From NCBI GenBank assembly GCA_916048095.2, contig OU696583.1, forward strand, positions 4,824,750 to 4,888,749: DNA of 64,000 bases. Reading direction: 5' to 3'. Numbering within the stretch: the first letter of the stretch is position 1; every line of letters begins with the position of its first letter. The stretch comes from Sacculina carcini (lineage: Eukaryota > Arthropoda > Thecostraca > Sacculinidae). Both the position numbers and the translations under genes were made by a program. Under the pieces are notes generated by a model. It ran no database searches, was not told the DNA's origin, and worked only from the letters and a program-made list of their open reading frames with translations. Shown here one piece after another: positions 41,771 to 52,000 of the stretch.

Positions 41771-43134
41771 GAAGTCCCCTTCCCAGATCAGGGCGAGAAC
41801 TGTACAGCGGGTTTGACGACTCGGCCTGATCGAGTGCGGTAATTTGTTTGTGGCGTTGTGCAATGTATCGGCTGAATCGCTATTTCCCCTGGTGGGTCGC
41901 TAATGTGTTCATTCTCTATGAAGGCCGGCTTAAACCGATTCACACCGATGCGCTCATGTTTTCCATATTTGTTAACTGTAAATGTCTTGGGCGTGCGCGT
42001 GATGACTTTGTAAGGCCCTTGGTACACTGGCTGTAGTGGTTTGCGATGACCGTCATGACGAATGAGCACATGTGATGCTATGTTAAGGTCTGGCGGTACG
42101 TAGGTTGCACTTGAGGTAGTGCGTGTTTGCACTGGCCGAATTTGTGCGAAATGTGTGGACAGCTGGTGAGCCAAATTGCAGTGATTCGTGGTAGGAGCTG
42201 GCAGAATGAGTTCTCCGGGAAGACGCAATGTCATACCGTAAACCAGCTCGGCAGATGCACATTGTGTTTCTTGCTTCACGCTGCACCGTACTCACAACAA
42301 TGGAAGTGGCAGGCGGTCGATCCAGTTAGAACAGCAGCGTAGTGCCGATTTCAGCTGGCGATGGAGTCGCTCAATCATGCCGTTTGCAGCGGGGTTGTAA
42401 GCGGTGGTGTGCAGCGTGTCGGCTCCCAGACTGGCAGTAATGGCACGCCATAGCTGAGAGCAAAACTGTGATCCTCTGTCAGATATGATAGTATGGGGTA
42501 TTCAAAACGAGATACCCAGGAGGCAATGAAGGCCTTAGCCACTGTATCTGCAGATATGTCAGTTATTGGACACGCCTCTGGCCAGCGTGTGAAGCGATCA
42601 ATCATTGTGAGCACGTATCGGTGACCCTGACTTGTCGCCAGTGGGCCAACAATGACTCAAATCGTTTGCTGTGAGATGGCAAGCACACTGATACTTGCAG
42701 AGAACTATGTCTGTTTAGGCCACTTGACTTGAGGCCGGTCTTGTTATCAATCAGTTGCCGAAGCCGTGGGTTAACACTGATGTCGTGGTGAGATAAAGTC
42801 TACACCAATGATAGATATATCAATGTCCGCCAGAATAAATGACCATTGAAAAGTTCGGCGAAAACCCAATGAAAGAGTAATAGGTTTGTGGCCATATGTG
42901 CGAATGGCAGTGGCGTTCACTGCTTGCAAGACCTAAGGAAAGGCGATTTGATACAACTAGACATTTCTGGTAATTTTGCAAATTTGACTGGAAGCAAACT
43001 GTATTGCGCGCCAGTGTCTATCAAAAAATTAATACCAGTTTTTGACTCGCGCACGTAAAAAGGTGCGTTAAAATTTTCGCCATGCAAGGTGAGTGATGAG
43101 AGCGGTGAGACTGGCGGACTCTCACGCTCTCTTT

Positions 43135-43947
43135 CTAGTTTAAATTACCAGTGTAAGTGCAAGGCTTTATACATGTTCTGGCTTTCTCACCGTATTTGCT
43201 GTGATACCAGCAGAGCTCTTGTTGCTTTGAGTCGTTGGTCTCGTCTGGTGTTCTCTGTCTGTAACCTGTGTGTTGCGATGAACGACCGCGCGGTGACGCC
43301 AAGGTGAACCTTTTCAATTGTTGCTGTATATCCTTCAATTGGCGTTTTATATCAGCGATCTCACCTGCATGTGTTTTTGCTTGTGAACAATTGTCGTGGG
43401 CGGTGTTAGTGATGGATCCAACGACAGCACTAGCCCGTGGAAGGGCTCTTATCACACGATCAGCCGTGCCTGCCAAGGTCTCCAGAGATGTCTCTGGCGG
43501 CAGAAATTGCAGAAAAGGTGTCACCGCCTCTGGCATTGCTCGGAGGAACACTTGTTTCACCAGTGGTGAATTGCTTTCCTTGATGTAAGGCGCGGTGAGC
43601 TCCTGCAGATGACGCAAAAACTGCGTCGGCCGACTGTCACCCAACTCTTGTGCCTCCAGCAATGAGCGCAATTTCTGTTCAGAAGAGAGGCCAAGACGTG
43701 ATTGCAGGGCAGCACAAAGTTGAGTGTAGCTGTCCTCTGGAGGGCTGCGGATCATGTCTATGAATTCCATCACATGATGTGCCGGCAGTAGAGATGCGGC
43801 GGTGTCGAAACGGACACGTTCATCGTCAATTTTTGCTCTTGAGAAGAATAAATCTAGCTGTATAATCCAGATTTGCGGGTTGTCTTCCACAAAAGGTGGT
43901 GGCGAGCCGATGATAGCTGGTGCCTGTGTTGATGAAGTTGTTGCCAT
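43135..43947 (-). CDS. gag: Gag of the nested CsRn1-like Gypsy (fossil part)
   Basis: About 270 residues. Blocks shared with the Gag at 15.9 kb: IIGSPPPFVEDN, IWIIQLDLFFSRA, ASLLPAHHVMEFIDMIRSPP, GDSRPTQFLRHLQELT and MPEAVTPFLQFLPPETSLE. The C-terminus has the full CHCC motif C-x2-H-x9-C-x3-C. This frame is open. Confidence 0.85.
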   Translation of the reverse strand: MATTSSTQAPAIIGSPPPFVEDNPQIWIIQLDLFFSRAKIDDERVRFDTAASLLPAHHVMEFIDMIRSPPEDSYTQLCAALQSRLGLSSEQKLRSLLEAQELGDSRPTQFLRHLQELTAPYIKESNSPLVKQVFLRAMPEAVTPFLQFLPPETSLETLAGTADRVIRALPRASAVVGSITNTAHDNCSQAKTHAGEIADIKRQLKDIQQQLKRFTLASPRGRSSQHTGYRQRTPDETNDSKQQELCWYHSKYGEKARTCIKPCTYTGNLN

Positions 43948-44010
43948 TGTAGAGTGATGTGATGTTGATTTCCAATCACGTCGGCTTCAGATCACGTCGG
44001 GGTCACCACT

Positions 44011-44431
44011 TGTAGTGTACCTCTCGGTTTAGTTCCTGTGGAACCAAGACACTACCAAACATAATGAATATATATTGATGAGCAGAACACGCAGAACAGT
44101 TGCACTTGCCAGATTCCTTACAAAATTGTCAACACACCCATTTATATAATATACAGCACATGATGTCATATATAATTCTGTGAATATGTACAGTATATAT
44201 ATGTGTGTGTATGTATGTATGTGTGTGGATGACGTATTGTTTTGTGGAAAGAGGAAGTGTGAAAGAGCGAGCACACGATGACTGGTTGCTGTGTGGATTA
44301 GTTGCAGAAACATGATGACGTAAGATTGCGTGCAGTTCCTGTGATATGACTCGTATGCATTTCCGAGTACAGTTACTATACAATACTAATCAATGTTGCA
44401 ACGTGATGAATAATAGATGACACACTCCACA
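44011..44431 (-). repeat. 5' LTR of the nested Gypsy
   Basis: 421 bp; on the plus strand begins TGTAGTGTACC and ends CTCCACA, directly next to the tRNA-Trp primer-binding site. Confidence 0.88.
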
Positions 44432-44432
44432 G

Positions 44433-45377
44433 TAGCAGCTGTCACTCAGGCATTTAACCTTTTCAATATTTTCGTGTAGGAAAAAAGCGACTGAGGAAAT
44501 ATATATTTAATGTACAAAAAGGTATTTGAATATAAATTACTACATCAAAGAAACCATCATCCATAAATCCAGTTCTAAAAACAGGTTACTAATAAAAACC
44601 AATTATATTGGTTCAACTTTCCTTGATATGCCGCCAATTTTTTCTAAATCTCTACATCTACGAAAACCGTTTTTCAAAAAAATATTAAAAAAGGTATAAA
44701 AAAACAGTTTAAATCAAGTGGTTTAACCAGCCGCTTATACGTACCAGCAGGCTACTTGCTATACAAAAGGTATTTGAACGCACATCAATCAAATCTCTCT
44801 TCCATAGAGACCGTTCTAGAAAGCATTGTTTCATTAAAAAAGCTTTAGTTTAAATAAAAGTTTGTCAAAAAAACACTTGACCAACCAATTAACTGGTCTT
44901 GTTCTGCTGTCAAAATTTTCTGAATCTGTACATTAATAAAACGAATTTAAAACCAATTTGAAAAACATCATTGCATTTTTTCATAAAGAACATGATTTAT
45001 TTAAAAAAACAGATGATTACTCAATGAATTTATTTTATTCCGCTGACAAACTATTTCAAATATCCACATAATCAAAACCATCTTTAAAAACATGGGTTTT
45101 CTCAATGAAAAAAACCTAAACCACCGGATCCGGAAGCACTTTCAAACAGTCTCCTGAGGTATTTATTGATGAATATTTTTGTTCTTTATACTATTATCAA
45201 ACTATCTTTGAAATAAGACACGTAAAGATATACAAAACGTCAATTAAACTCGTTTCTATGTACTAAAATCCAACATCCGATGACAATTGGGGCTAATTCT
45301 AAAGAAAACAAAAAAAACTAAAAAAACATTTTTTTGCAAAAAACCGCAACCAAAAAAACGTTTTTTTTGCATCACTA
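44433..45377 (-). repeat. hAT interior, copy B of dispersed repeat, and 3' subterminal region
   Basis: 44433-44690 is the inverted counterpart of 599-630 plus 53-265. From about 44510 a degenerate unit of about 245-250 bp is repeated (ACAAAAAGGTATTTGAA near 44513, ACAAAAGGTATTTGAACGC near 44762, a weaker one near 45050), each with a TTTTCT.AATCT.TACAT block. The last 90 bp are A/T runs ending in the terminal repeat. No gene seen. Confidence 0.65.
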
Positions 45378-45576
45378 GTTGCAACACGTGCAGATAGGGT
45401 GGCGGTCTGTCTGTGCCAGTCTGCTGTTGCTCTGGCTTGTGTATGCGTTATTTGTAACAAGCTGCTACATGTTGTATTGTGCCTTCACGTGCAGATGGGG
45501 TGGCGGTCTGATTGTGCGCCAGTCTGCTGTTGCTCTTCTTGGCAGGTGTTCTTCTTACTGCCCTTCCCGTATAAAA

Positions 45577-47264
45577 ATGGCTCAAAATAATCTAGCAGAG
45601 GAAGATATCAGACGGATTCTCGTAGAAGATAATGCTGATTACAGCAGTGAATCTGAGATGGAAGATGACAATTATATACCATCCGATGATGACGGGGAAA
45701 TAGATGAAATTCTTTCAGCTCATGCTATTTCTGATGGAGATAACCAATGCATTTATGAGCAAACCCTAGCTGCGAAAAAAAGTTCTGCGAAGACTTTCGT
45801 ATCAAAAAATAAAACTGAAAACTGGACGTCTGATCCGTAATCGGTTTCGGCAGGGAGACTTCGTGTTCATAACATTGTGCATGAAAGGAGTGGTCTAACT
45901 AGGTACGCTAACCGTAATGTGGACGACATCGCTCCAGCATTTTTACTATTTTTTCGAGATTCATTACTTCAGGAGATTTGCACATATATGAACATTGAAG
46001 GGAACTCGAAACTCAAAGATGAGTGGAGGTAGCTAGATATTGGAGAACTGAAGAAATTCATTGGAACTCTTCTGCTCATTGGTGTATATACATCCAAAGA
46101 AGAGCCGGTTCATCAGTTATGGAGCAAAGATGATGGACGACCAATCTCCAATGCAATATTTGCAAGAAATAGGTTTAAAGAAATTTTACGCATGATACGA
46201 TTCGACAACGCGGTTGAAAGAAGGCAACATAGATCTCCATTTAAATTGCAGCCAATAAGGAACGTATTTGAAATGTGGAACAGCACATTACAAGATGCCT
46301 TTATCCCAGGTGCCAACTTGACTGATGATTAACAACTAGTAACATTTCGAGGTAGATGTCCTTTCCGTCAATACATCCCATCGAAGCCTGGAAAGTATGG
46401 AATCAATTTTTGGGCTATTTGTGACAGTCAAACAAGCTATACATTGAAATTGGACATTTGCAAAGGTAAAGAACAAAATGAACAAAGAGCTATACACCTG
46501 GGAACTACTGTTGTTCTAAATCTATCTGATGCTTACAAAAAACAGCGGTAGAAATATCACCTGCGACGACTTCTTCACAAACTTACAATTAGGACGAGAG
46601 CTGCTGCGTAGAAAACTGACAATAGTTGGGACAATCAGAAAAAATCGAACGGAACTGCCCACGGCTTTTACTGTCACTAGAGGTAGAAAGATTTTCAGTA
46701 ACATGTATGCCTTTCGAAAAGATGCGACTATTGTTTCTAATTTTCAAAATAAAAACAAAGTTGTCACATTACTGAGTACCATGCACAATGACAAAGGTGT
46801 AGAGTTAGTCAGTGAAAACAAACCTGAAGTAATCCAGTACAATAATTCCACGAAAGGAGGAGTGGATACCATGGATCAGATGGTTCGAGGCTATAGTACC
46901 AAACGAATGATTCGTAGGTGGCCAATGGTTGTTTTTTTTCAACATGATTGATATAAGCGCTCTGAATGCTATGATCATATGGATGAAACTTCAACTTCCT
47001 TTGCAATGCAGGAAAGGTGTTCGCCGTACTTTTTTTATCACGTTGGCAAAATCACTTGCAGGATTATTGCCTAATGACGGCCCACAAATTCAGAGACCTG
47101 TTACATCCTCTTCATGTCTTTCGGCAGAAAATACAAACAAGAGAAAGAAATGCTACTTTTGTCCTCCCAAAAAGGACAGGAAGTCCAAGCTCTACTGTTA
47201 CGACTGTAAACAGAGTATTTGTGGCGAGCACAGCGTCAATATATGTTTTCAGTGCAGGCAATAA
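45577..47264 (+). pseudogene. piggyBac-type transposase, decayed
   Basis: The N-terminus (ATG 45577) is acidic (YSSESEMEDDNYIPSDDD), as in many piggyBac proteins. Then the DDE/D core: FRGRCPFRQYIPSKPGKYGI, WAICDSQTSYTLKLDI (first catalytic Asp), NITCDDFFTNLQLG (second), YNNSTKGGVDTMDQMV (third). The C-terminus is a Cys-rich zinc-binding domain (CYFCPPKK, CYDCKQSICGEHSV, CFQC). In-frame stops lie at 45838-45840, 46030-46032 and 46330-46332. There is a frame change near 46505-46525 and another at the T-run 46931-46938. All three catalytic Asp survive, but the gene is dead. Element ends with TTAA could not be proven; TTAA at about 47516 is one candidate. Its 5' flank is split by the hAT element. 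Confidence 0.9.
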
Positions 47265-47600
47265 GAAACAGTTCTGTGTTTGTATTTGGTTTTTGCTTAA
47301 ATTCGTGTATGTTCTCTCAACTAATTATATTTTGTGTGAATTTACTCATTTGTGTGTGTGTGTGTGTGTGCGTGTGTGTGTTTGTGTGAATATAATTAAT
47401 TGTGTGAATATACACAATGTTTTACATTTTTACAAATGAATAAATTCTAATAAAATGAATATATAATTTTATATTTAATCTTAATGTTTCTAAGTATACG
47501 TTATCAGTATTAAGCACTTAAAGAGATCCTCTGTCTGTGTGTCTGTCTGTCTGTTTGTCTGTCCCACCATCCTTGGTCCATTTTCAGCAAGCTGCTTCTC
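47265..47600 (+). other. piggyBac 3' flank with (TG)n and a (CTGT)n start
   Basis: Contains a (TG)n microsatellite at 47351-47388, AATAAA near 47440, and from about 47521 AGAGATCCTCTGTCTGTGTG with CTGT repeats, a block that recurs at 50910. No gene seen. Confidence 0.6.
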
Positions 47601-49660
47601 GGTAACCACTTGGTGTACCCGCCAACAATTTATACCATTACGTTGGAAATTTTCATGTCTACATGATAGGATAAATTTATAATTTTAAAAATAAAACCAA
47701 AAAAAGTTATCGCGGTGAAAAGACAAAATGAACCCTGAAAAATGCGAAACTTTTGGTCAATATTCCTACATCTACTCCTCATAAACCAAAAATGGTACAG
47801 CCAAACAGATTATACCACTGTGTAGAAAATATTCTGTTCTACTCGGTAGGTTATAATTCATATCCGAAAATTAAATATGAAATATGTAAAAATGACAAAA
47901 TTTCAGTGTACATTCAACATTATATTTAAGCTCGACGCGTCCGATTTTCTGTACTTTTTTCTCTATTTCTCAGCAACTAACTATGACACATCTAAATAAA
48001 TATTACCATCATGCTGGGAATTTTGTTTTCTACAGCACGGTATAATTTTTAATTTTCCAAAGTGTATTAAAAAAAAGTTACGGCGGTGTGAAGTGTAAAT
48101 GACAAAGTCAAAAAGGAAAAATTAGCACTAAAAACGCGAATATTTTGGTCAATATTCCCCTATCTATTCCTCATAAACCAGCAGTGTTACAGCTATAAAA
48201 ATTATACTATTGTGTAGAAAATTTTGTGTTCTACAAGAAATATTCTAATTTATACCCACAAATGATACCAAAAACGTAAAATTGGCAAAATTCTCAAATA
48301 CATCCAAAATTACACTTGAACACCGGGCGACTAAAATTAATTCATTTTTCTACTATTTCTCAGTAACTATTCGTAACACATAAAAATAAAGTATACCATC
48401 GTGCTAGAAATTTTGTTTTTCTACAATACGGTCTAATTTTTTTTTCCAAAGTGTATCTGAAGGCAGTTACGGCGGTGTAAATTCAAAAGGACATATTGCC
48501 AATTTGACAGCTATTATGCGCACTTGCGATTACACAGGAATATACTACTGTGTAGATAATTTTGTGTTCTACAAGCTAAGCTATAATTTATACCCACAAA
48601 AGATACAAAAAACGTGTAAAATTGGCAAAATTCTCAAATACTTCCAAAATTACACTTGAACACCGGGCGACTAAAATTAATTCATTTTTCTACTATTTAT
48701 CAGTAACTATTTGTTACACATAAAAATTAATTATACCATCGTGCTAGAAATTTTGTTTTCTACAATGCGGTATAATTTTTGATTTTTCAAAGTGTATCTG
48801 AAGGAAGTTACGGCAGTGTAAAGTCAAAAGGACATATTGCCAATTTGACAGCTATTATGCGCACTTGCGATTACACATGAATATACACTGATTTAATTTC
48901 ACTGAAGTCCAATCACAATTTACGCACTTGCGATTACACAGGAATATATCACTGTGTAGAGAATTTTGTGTTCTACAAGATAAGCTATAATTTATACCCA
49001 CAAATGATACAAAAAAACGTGTAAAATTGGCAAAATTCTCAAATACATCCAAAATTATACTTAAACACCGGGCGACTAAAATTTATTCATTTTTGTACTA
49101 TTTCTCAGTAACTATTTGTTAAACATAAAAATAAATTATACCATCGTGCTAGAAATCTTGTTTTCAACAATACGGTATAATTTGTAATTTTCCAAAGTAT
49201 ATCTGAAGAAAGTTACGGCGGTGTAAAGTCAAAAGGATATAATGCCAATTTGACAGCTATTATGCGCACTTGCGATTACACAGGAATATACTACTGTGTA
49301 GATAATTTTGTGTTCTACAAGATAAGCTATAATTTATACCCACAAATGATACAAAAAACGTGTAAAATTGGCAAAATTCTCAAATACATCCAAAATTACA
49401 CTTGAACACCGGGCGACTAAAATTAATTAATTTTTCTACCATTTCTCAGTAACTATTTGTCACACATAAAAATAAATTATACCATCGTGCTAGAAATTTA
49501 GTTTTCTACAATACGGTATAATTTGTAATTTTCCAAAGTGTATCTGAAGGAAGTTACGGCGGTGTAAAGTCAAAATGTCATGTTGCCAATTTGACAGCTA
49601 TTATGCGCACTTGCGATTACACGGGAATATACACCGATTAAATTTCACTGAAGCCCAATC
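47600..49660 (+). repeat. Tandem repeat, about 340-bp dimeric units
   Basis: CACCGGGCGACTAAAATT occurs at 48321, 48661, 49066 (first four bases shared) and 49407, giving periods of 340, 405 and 341 bp. The 405-bp step includes an extra 65-bp duplication around TTTCACTGAAG. Each unit contains two related halves of about 170 bp, both with a TA-ATTTTGT-TTCTACAA block followed by TATAATTT. More diverged units extend left to about 47600. A/T-rich, no coding potential. Confidence 0.88.
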
Positions 49661-50826
49661 ACAATTAAGAATGCATCATATTAGCTCCAAGCATGGATGG
49701 TATGGTTTTATTGCGTACAGTTTAATTAATGCTACACTATACTGAATATAAAGGCTTTATTATCCTCAATATTTACACATGAATTGTTCCGCACGACGGG
49801 CGGGTAAAATGCTACTGGGAACAAAGTAAACTACTGTATTTTACTGTGTAATTTAAGTGGTTTAATTTCAAGTTGCATAAGCATGAGTTGCAATATCGAG
49901 TAATGTCAACTATATGCATATGCTGCTTTAGCGGAAGCATTAATCTAGAATTATAGAGACGACAGAAAGTTGCATTGTTTTGATAGTATTACACTTCTGA
50001 ATTACTACACACGAAGGACGGGTGTGAATTTGAGCAGTGTTGAGGGAAAAAACTTTGTCAATAATTAAAACAAGAATTTACCAATTTTTATTTTTCTATT
50101 GGATAAGCTTTTTGCTTTATGATTCATTATATTAATAGTTCCGCACGACGGGCGGGCTTAAATACGAGGCTGTTCGAGGGAAAATATTTTGCCACATCTA
50201 AAATAAACACATTTATATTTAGACTTTTTATTGATTTACTTTTTTCTTTTTAATTTGTATTCGTTTTATTTTATGGATCCAATATTTATTTTACTTAATT
50301 AATTGTTCCGCGAAACGGGAGGGTTTCAATGGTAGACGATGTTAATTTATAAATATATATTTGGAAATATTATGATGAAAACGTTTAGTCATTTTTCATT
50401 GTGTATTCAGCACGACGGGCAGGTTTAAATATGAGGCGGTTTAGCACAACTATTTTGCCAAAATAAATATATAAATATAGAAATTTAGACTTTTTATGGG
50501 CTTACTTTTTTAATTCATTTTCCTTTTCTCTTATGAATTATACACAAATTTCAAAGTATGAATTGTTCCGCGCGACAGGAGGGCTTATATGCTAGAATTT
50601 TCATTGTTTGTTACGTGTTCTGAATTTATCCGCACGAAGTGTAGGTTTAAATATGAGACGGGTTGAGGAATACTATTTTGTCAAAATTTAAATGAAAATG
50701 TCAACATTTAGACTTTCTATTGGTGAACATATTTACAGGTTAATTTTTTGCTTTTCAATTTTTCTTCATTCTCTTTTATGGATTGAATATGAATTTTACT
50801 TTATGAATTGTTCCGCACGACGGGCG

Positions 50827-50913
<87 letters not shown>

Positions 50914-51480
50914 GATCCTCTGTCTGTCTGTGTGTGTATGCTTGAATATGAGGTGACCTAACTGCGCGGGCTCAATGGTATAGATCAGGGGCTTCAAACG
51001 TAAACTAAGCGATGGATCATGTTTATGAGATATAAATGTCCCGGGGCAGCAACTATAGATAATAGAACGTTTAATTTTACCGTTTAAAACGAGTTCATAT
51101 ACAAAACTAAGGGATTTGGCTTCAAGGTCCAGAACGGATCGTGTTCGAGTTCTGAATTATTCCGTACGACGGGTGGGTTTAAATATGAGGCGGGTTGAGG
51201 GATAATATTTTGTCAAAATAAAAATAATTAAATTTAGACTTGTCAATTGATCAGGATTTCTATGGATTTACTATATTTTTTTTAATTTGCAATATGTTTA
51301 CTAAATAAAGATGAATTTCATTTCATGAATTGTTCCGCACAACGGGCGGGTTTTAATGCTAGTATATATATATAGAATATTTTGGTTCCATGTTCACGTC
51401 GCTGAAAGCCATTCTATCACCTCGATGCCCAGACCGCAAAGACGATCGAACAATGTAACGTATAATGACACTTAGTTAAT
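49661..51480 (+). repeat. Tandem repeat family with TTCCGCACGACGGGCGGG boxes
   Basis: About ten copies of a GC-rich box in an A/T background: near 49788, 50010, 50137, 50303, 50405, 50562, 50628, 50807, 51150 and 51331. Two types alternate: one followed by TTTTAATGCTAG-like sequence, the other by TTTAAATATGAGGCGGGTTG and a ..ATTTTGTCAAAAT block. The basic period is about 260 bp. It is interrupted by the (TA)n tract and about 240 bp of different sequence (50909-51148). Confidence 0.82.
50829..50908. repeat. (TA)n microsatellite
   Basis: About 40 uninterrupted TA units directly after a GACGGGCGGG box and followed by AAAGAGATCCTCTGTCTG. Confidence 0.98.
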
Positions 51481-51489
51481 CACAATATT

Positions 51490-52000
51490 AAAAAGACGAA
51501 TGATCACAGCTGAATCAGCACTGACTTTCAGTGAGCCATCGAAGCAGTCCAAGACGGCGCCAAACACAATATACCGTAGCACAAGCAGACCACACTTATC
51601 ACTGTGCACCGCAGCACAAAATAACTATACACTTATCACTGTACACCGCAACACAAAATAAATTTGCACTTATCACTGTGCACCGCAACACCAAGGAAAA
51701 GCTCATCCAACACAGTGCACCGCAGGGCCACCGAACCGCGCACTCTCTCACAACCCACTGCCCCACATTCACAGTGCAGCCCACACATTCGAATCGCCCG
51801 CCGTTAACGGCCGTTCGTTTACAGTACTTCGAGTCCACCAATCAGATCACAGCGCGCTGCTTACGTCGCTGACGCCTGCACACACACACGCACACAAACA
51901 TACACACTCACACATGCAACGATACACAAACACAATATATAAGCCCCGCCTCCTTTCACTGCTCAACTCATCACTACCGCCACGTCCGATTTCCATTACA
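51490..52000 (-). repeat. 3' LTR of the 52-55.4 kb Gypsy (start uncertain)
   Basis: The inner end is at 52000 (plus strand CCATTACA, next to the pyrimidine-rich complement of the polypurine tract at 52001-52016). Inside are three direct 37-bp repeats beginning CACTTATCACTGT at 51593, 51630 and 51667, and a CA-rich run at about 51886-51930. No second LTR is in the window, so the outer end is a guess. Confidence 0.5.

Larger units (their letters stand above)
41371..44431 (-). mobile_element. CsRn1-like Gypsy nested in the hAT element (fossil)
   Basis: Minus strand, two LTRs about 98% identical by eye. The primer-binding site at 43990-44008 (minus strand TGGTGACCCCGACGTGATC) matches the 3' end of tRNA-Trp, the primer reported for CsRn1-group elements. 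Parts: Gag with the CHCC motif (CWYHSKYGEKARTCIKPC), protease (NFLIDTGAQYSLLP), integrase core (MIDRFTRWPEA), integrase C-terminal part with YQGPYKVITR, and a polypurine tract next to the left LTR (about 41771-41790). Reverse transcriptase and RNase H are not seen. Broken, but inserted fairly recently. The insertion point is visible by comparison with 625-640. Confidence 0.88.
40706..45377. mobile_element. hAT-type DNA element with 8-bp target duplication
   Basis: Begins TAGAGATGCGACC and ends GCATCACTA (terminal inverted repeat TAG(A/T)GATGC, hAT-like). It is flanked on both sides by GTTGCAAC (40698-40705 and 45378-45385), the 8-bp target duplication expected of hAT transposition. Both ends carry A/T-rich subterminal blocks with TTTTTTTGC, AAAACCGC and ACCAAAAAAAC. 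No transposase is seen, so it is non-autonomous. Its interior holds a tRNA-derived repeat (41046-41370), a nested LTR element (41371-44431) and a degenerate tandem of about 245-250 bp (near 44510, 44760 and 45050). Without the LTR element it would be about 1.6 kb. Confidence 0.82.
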
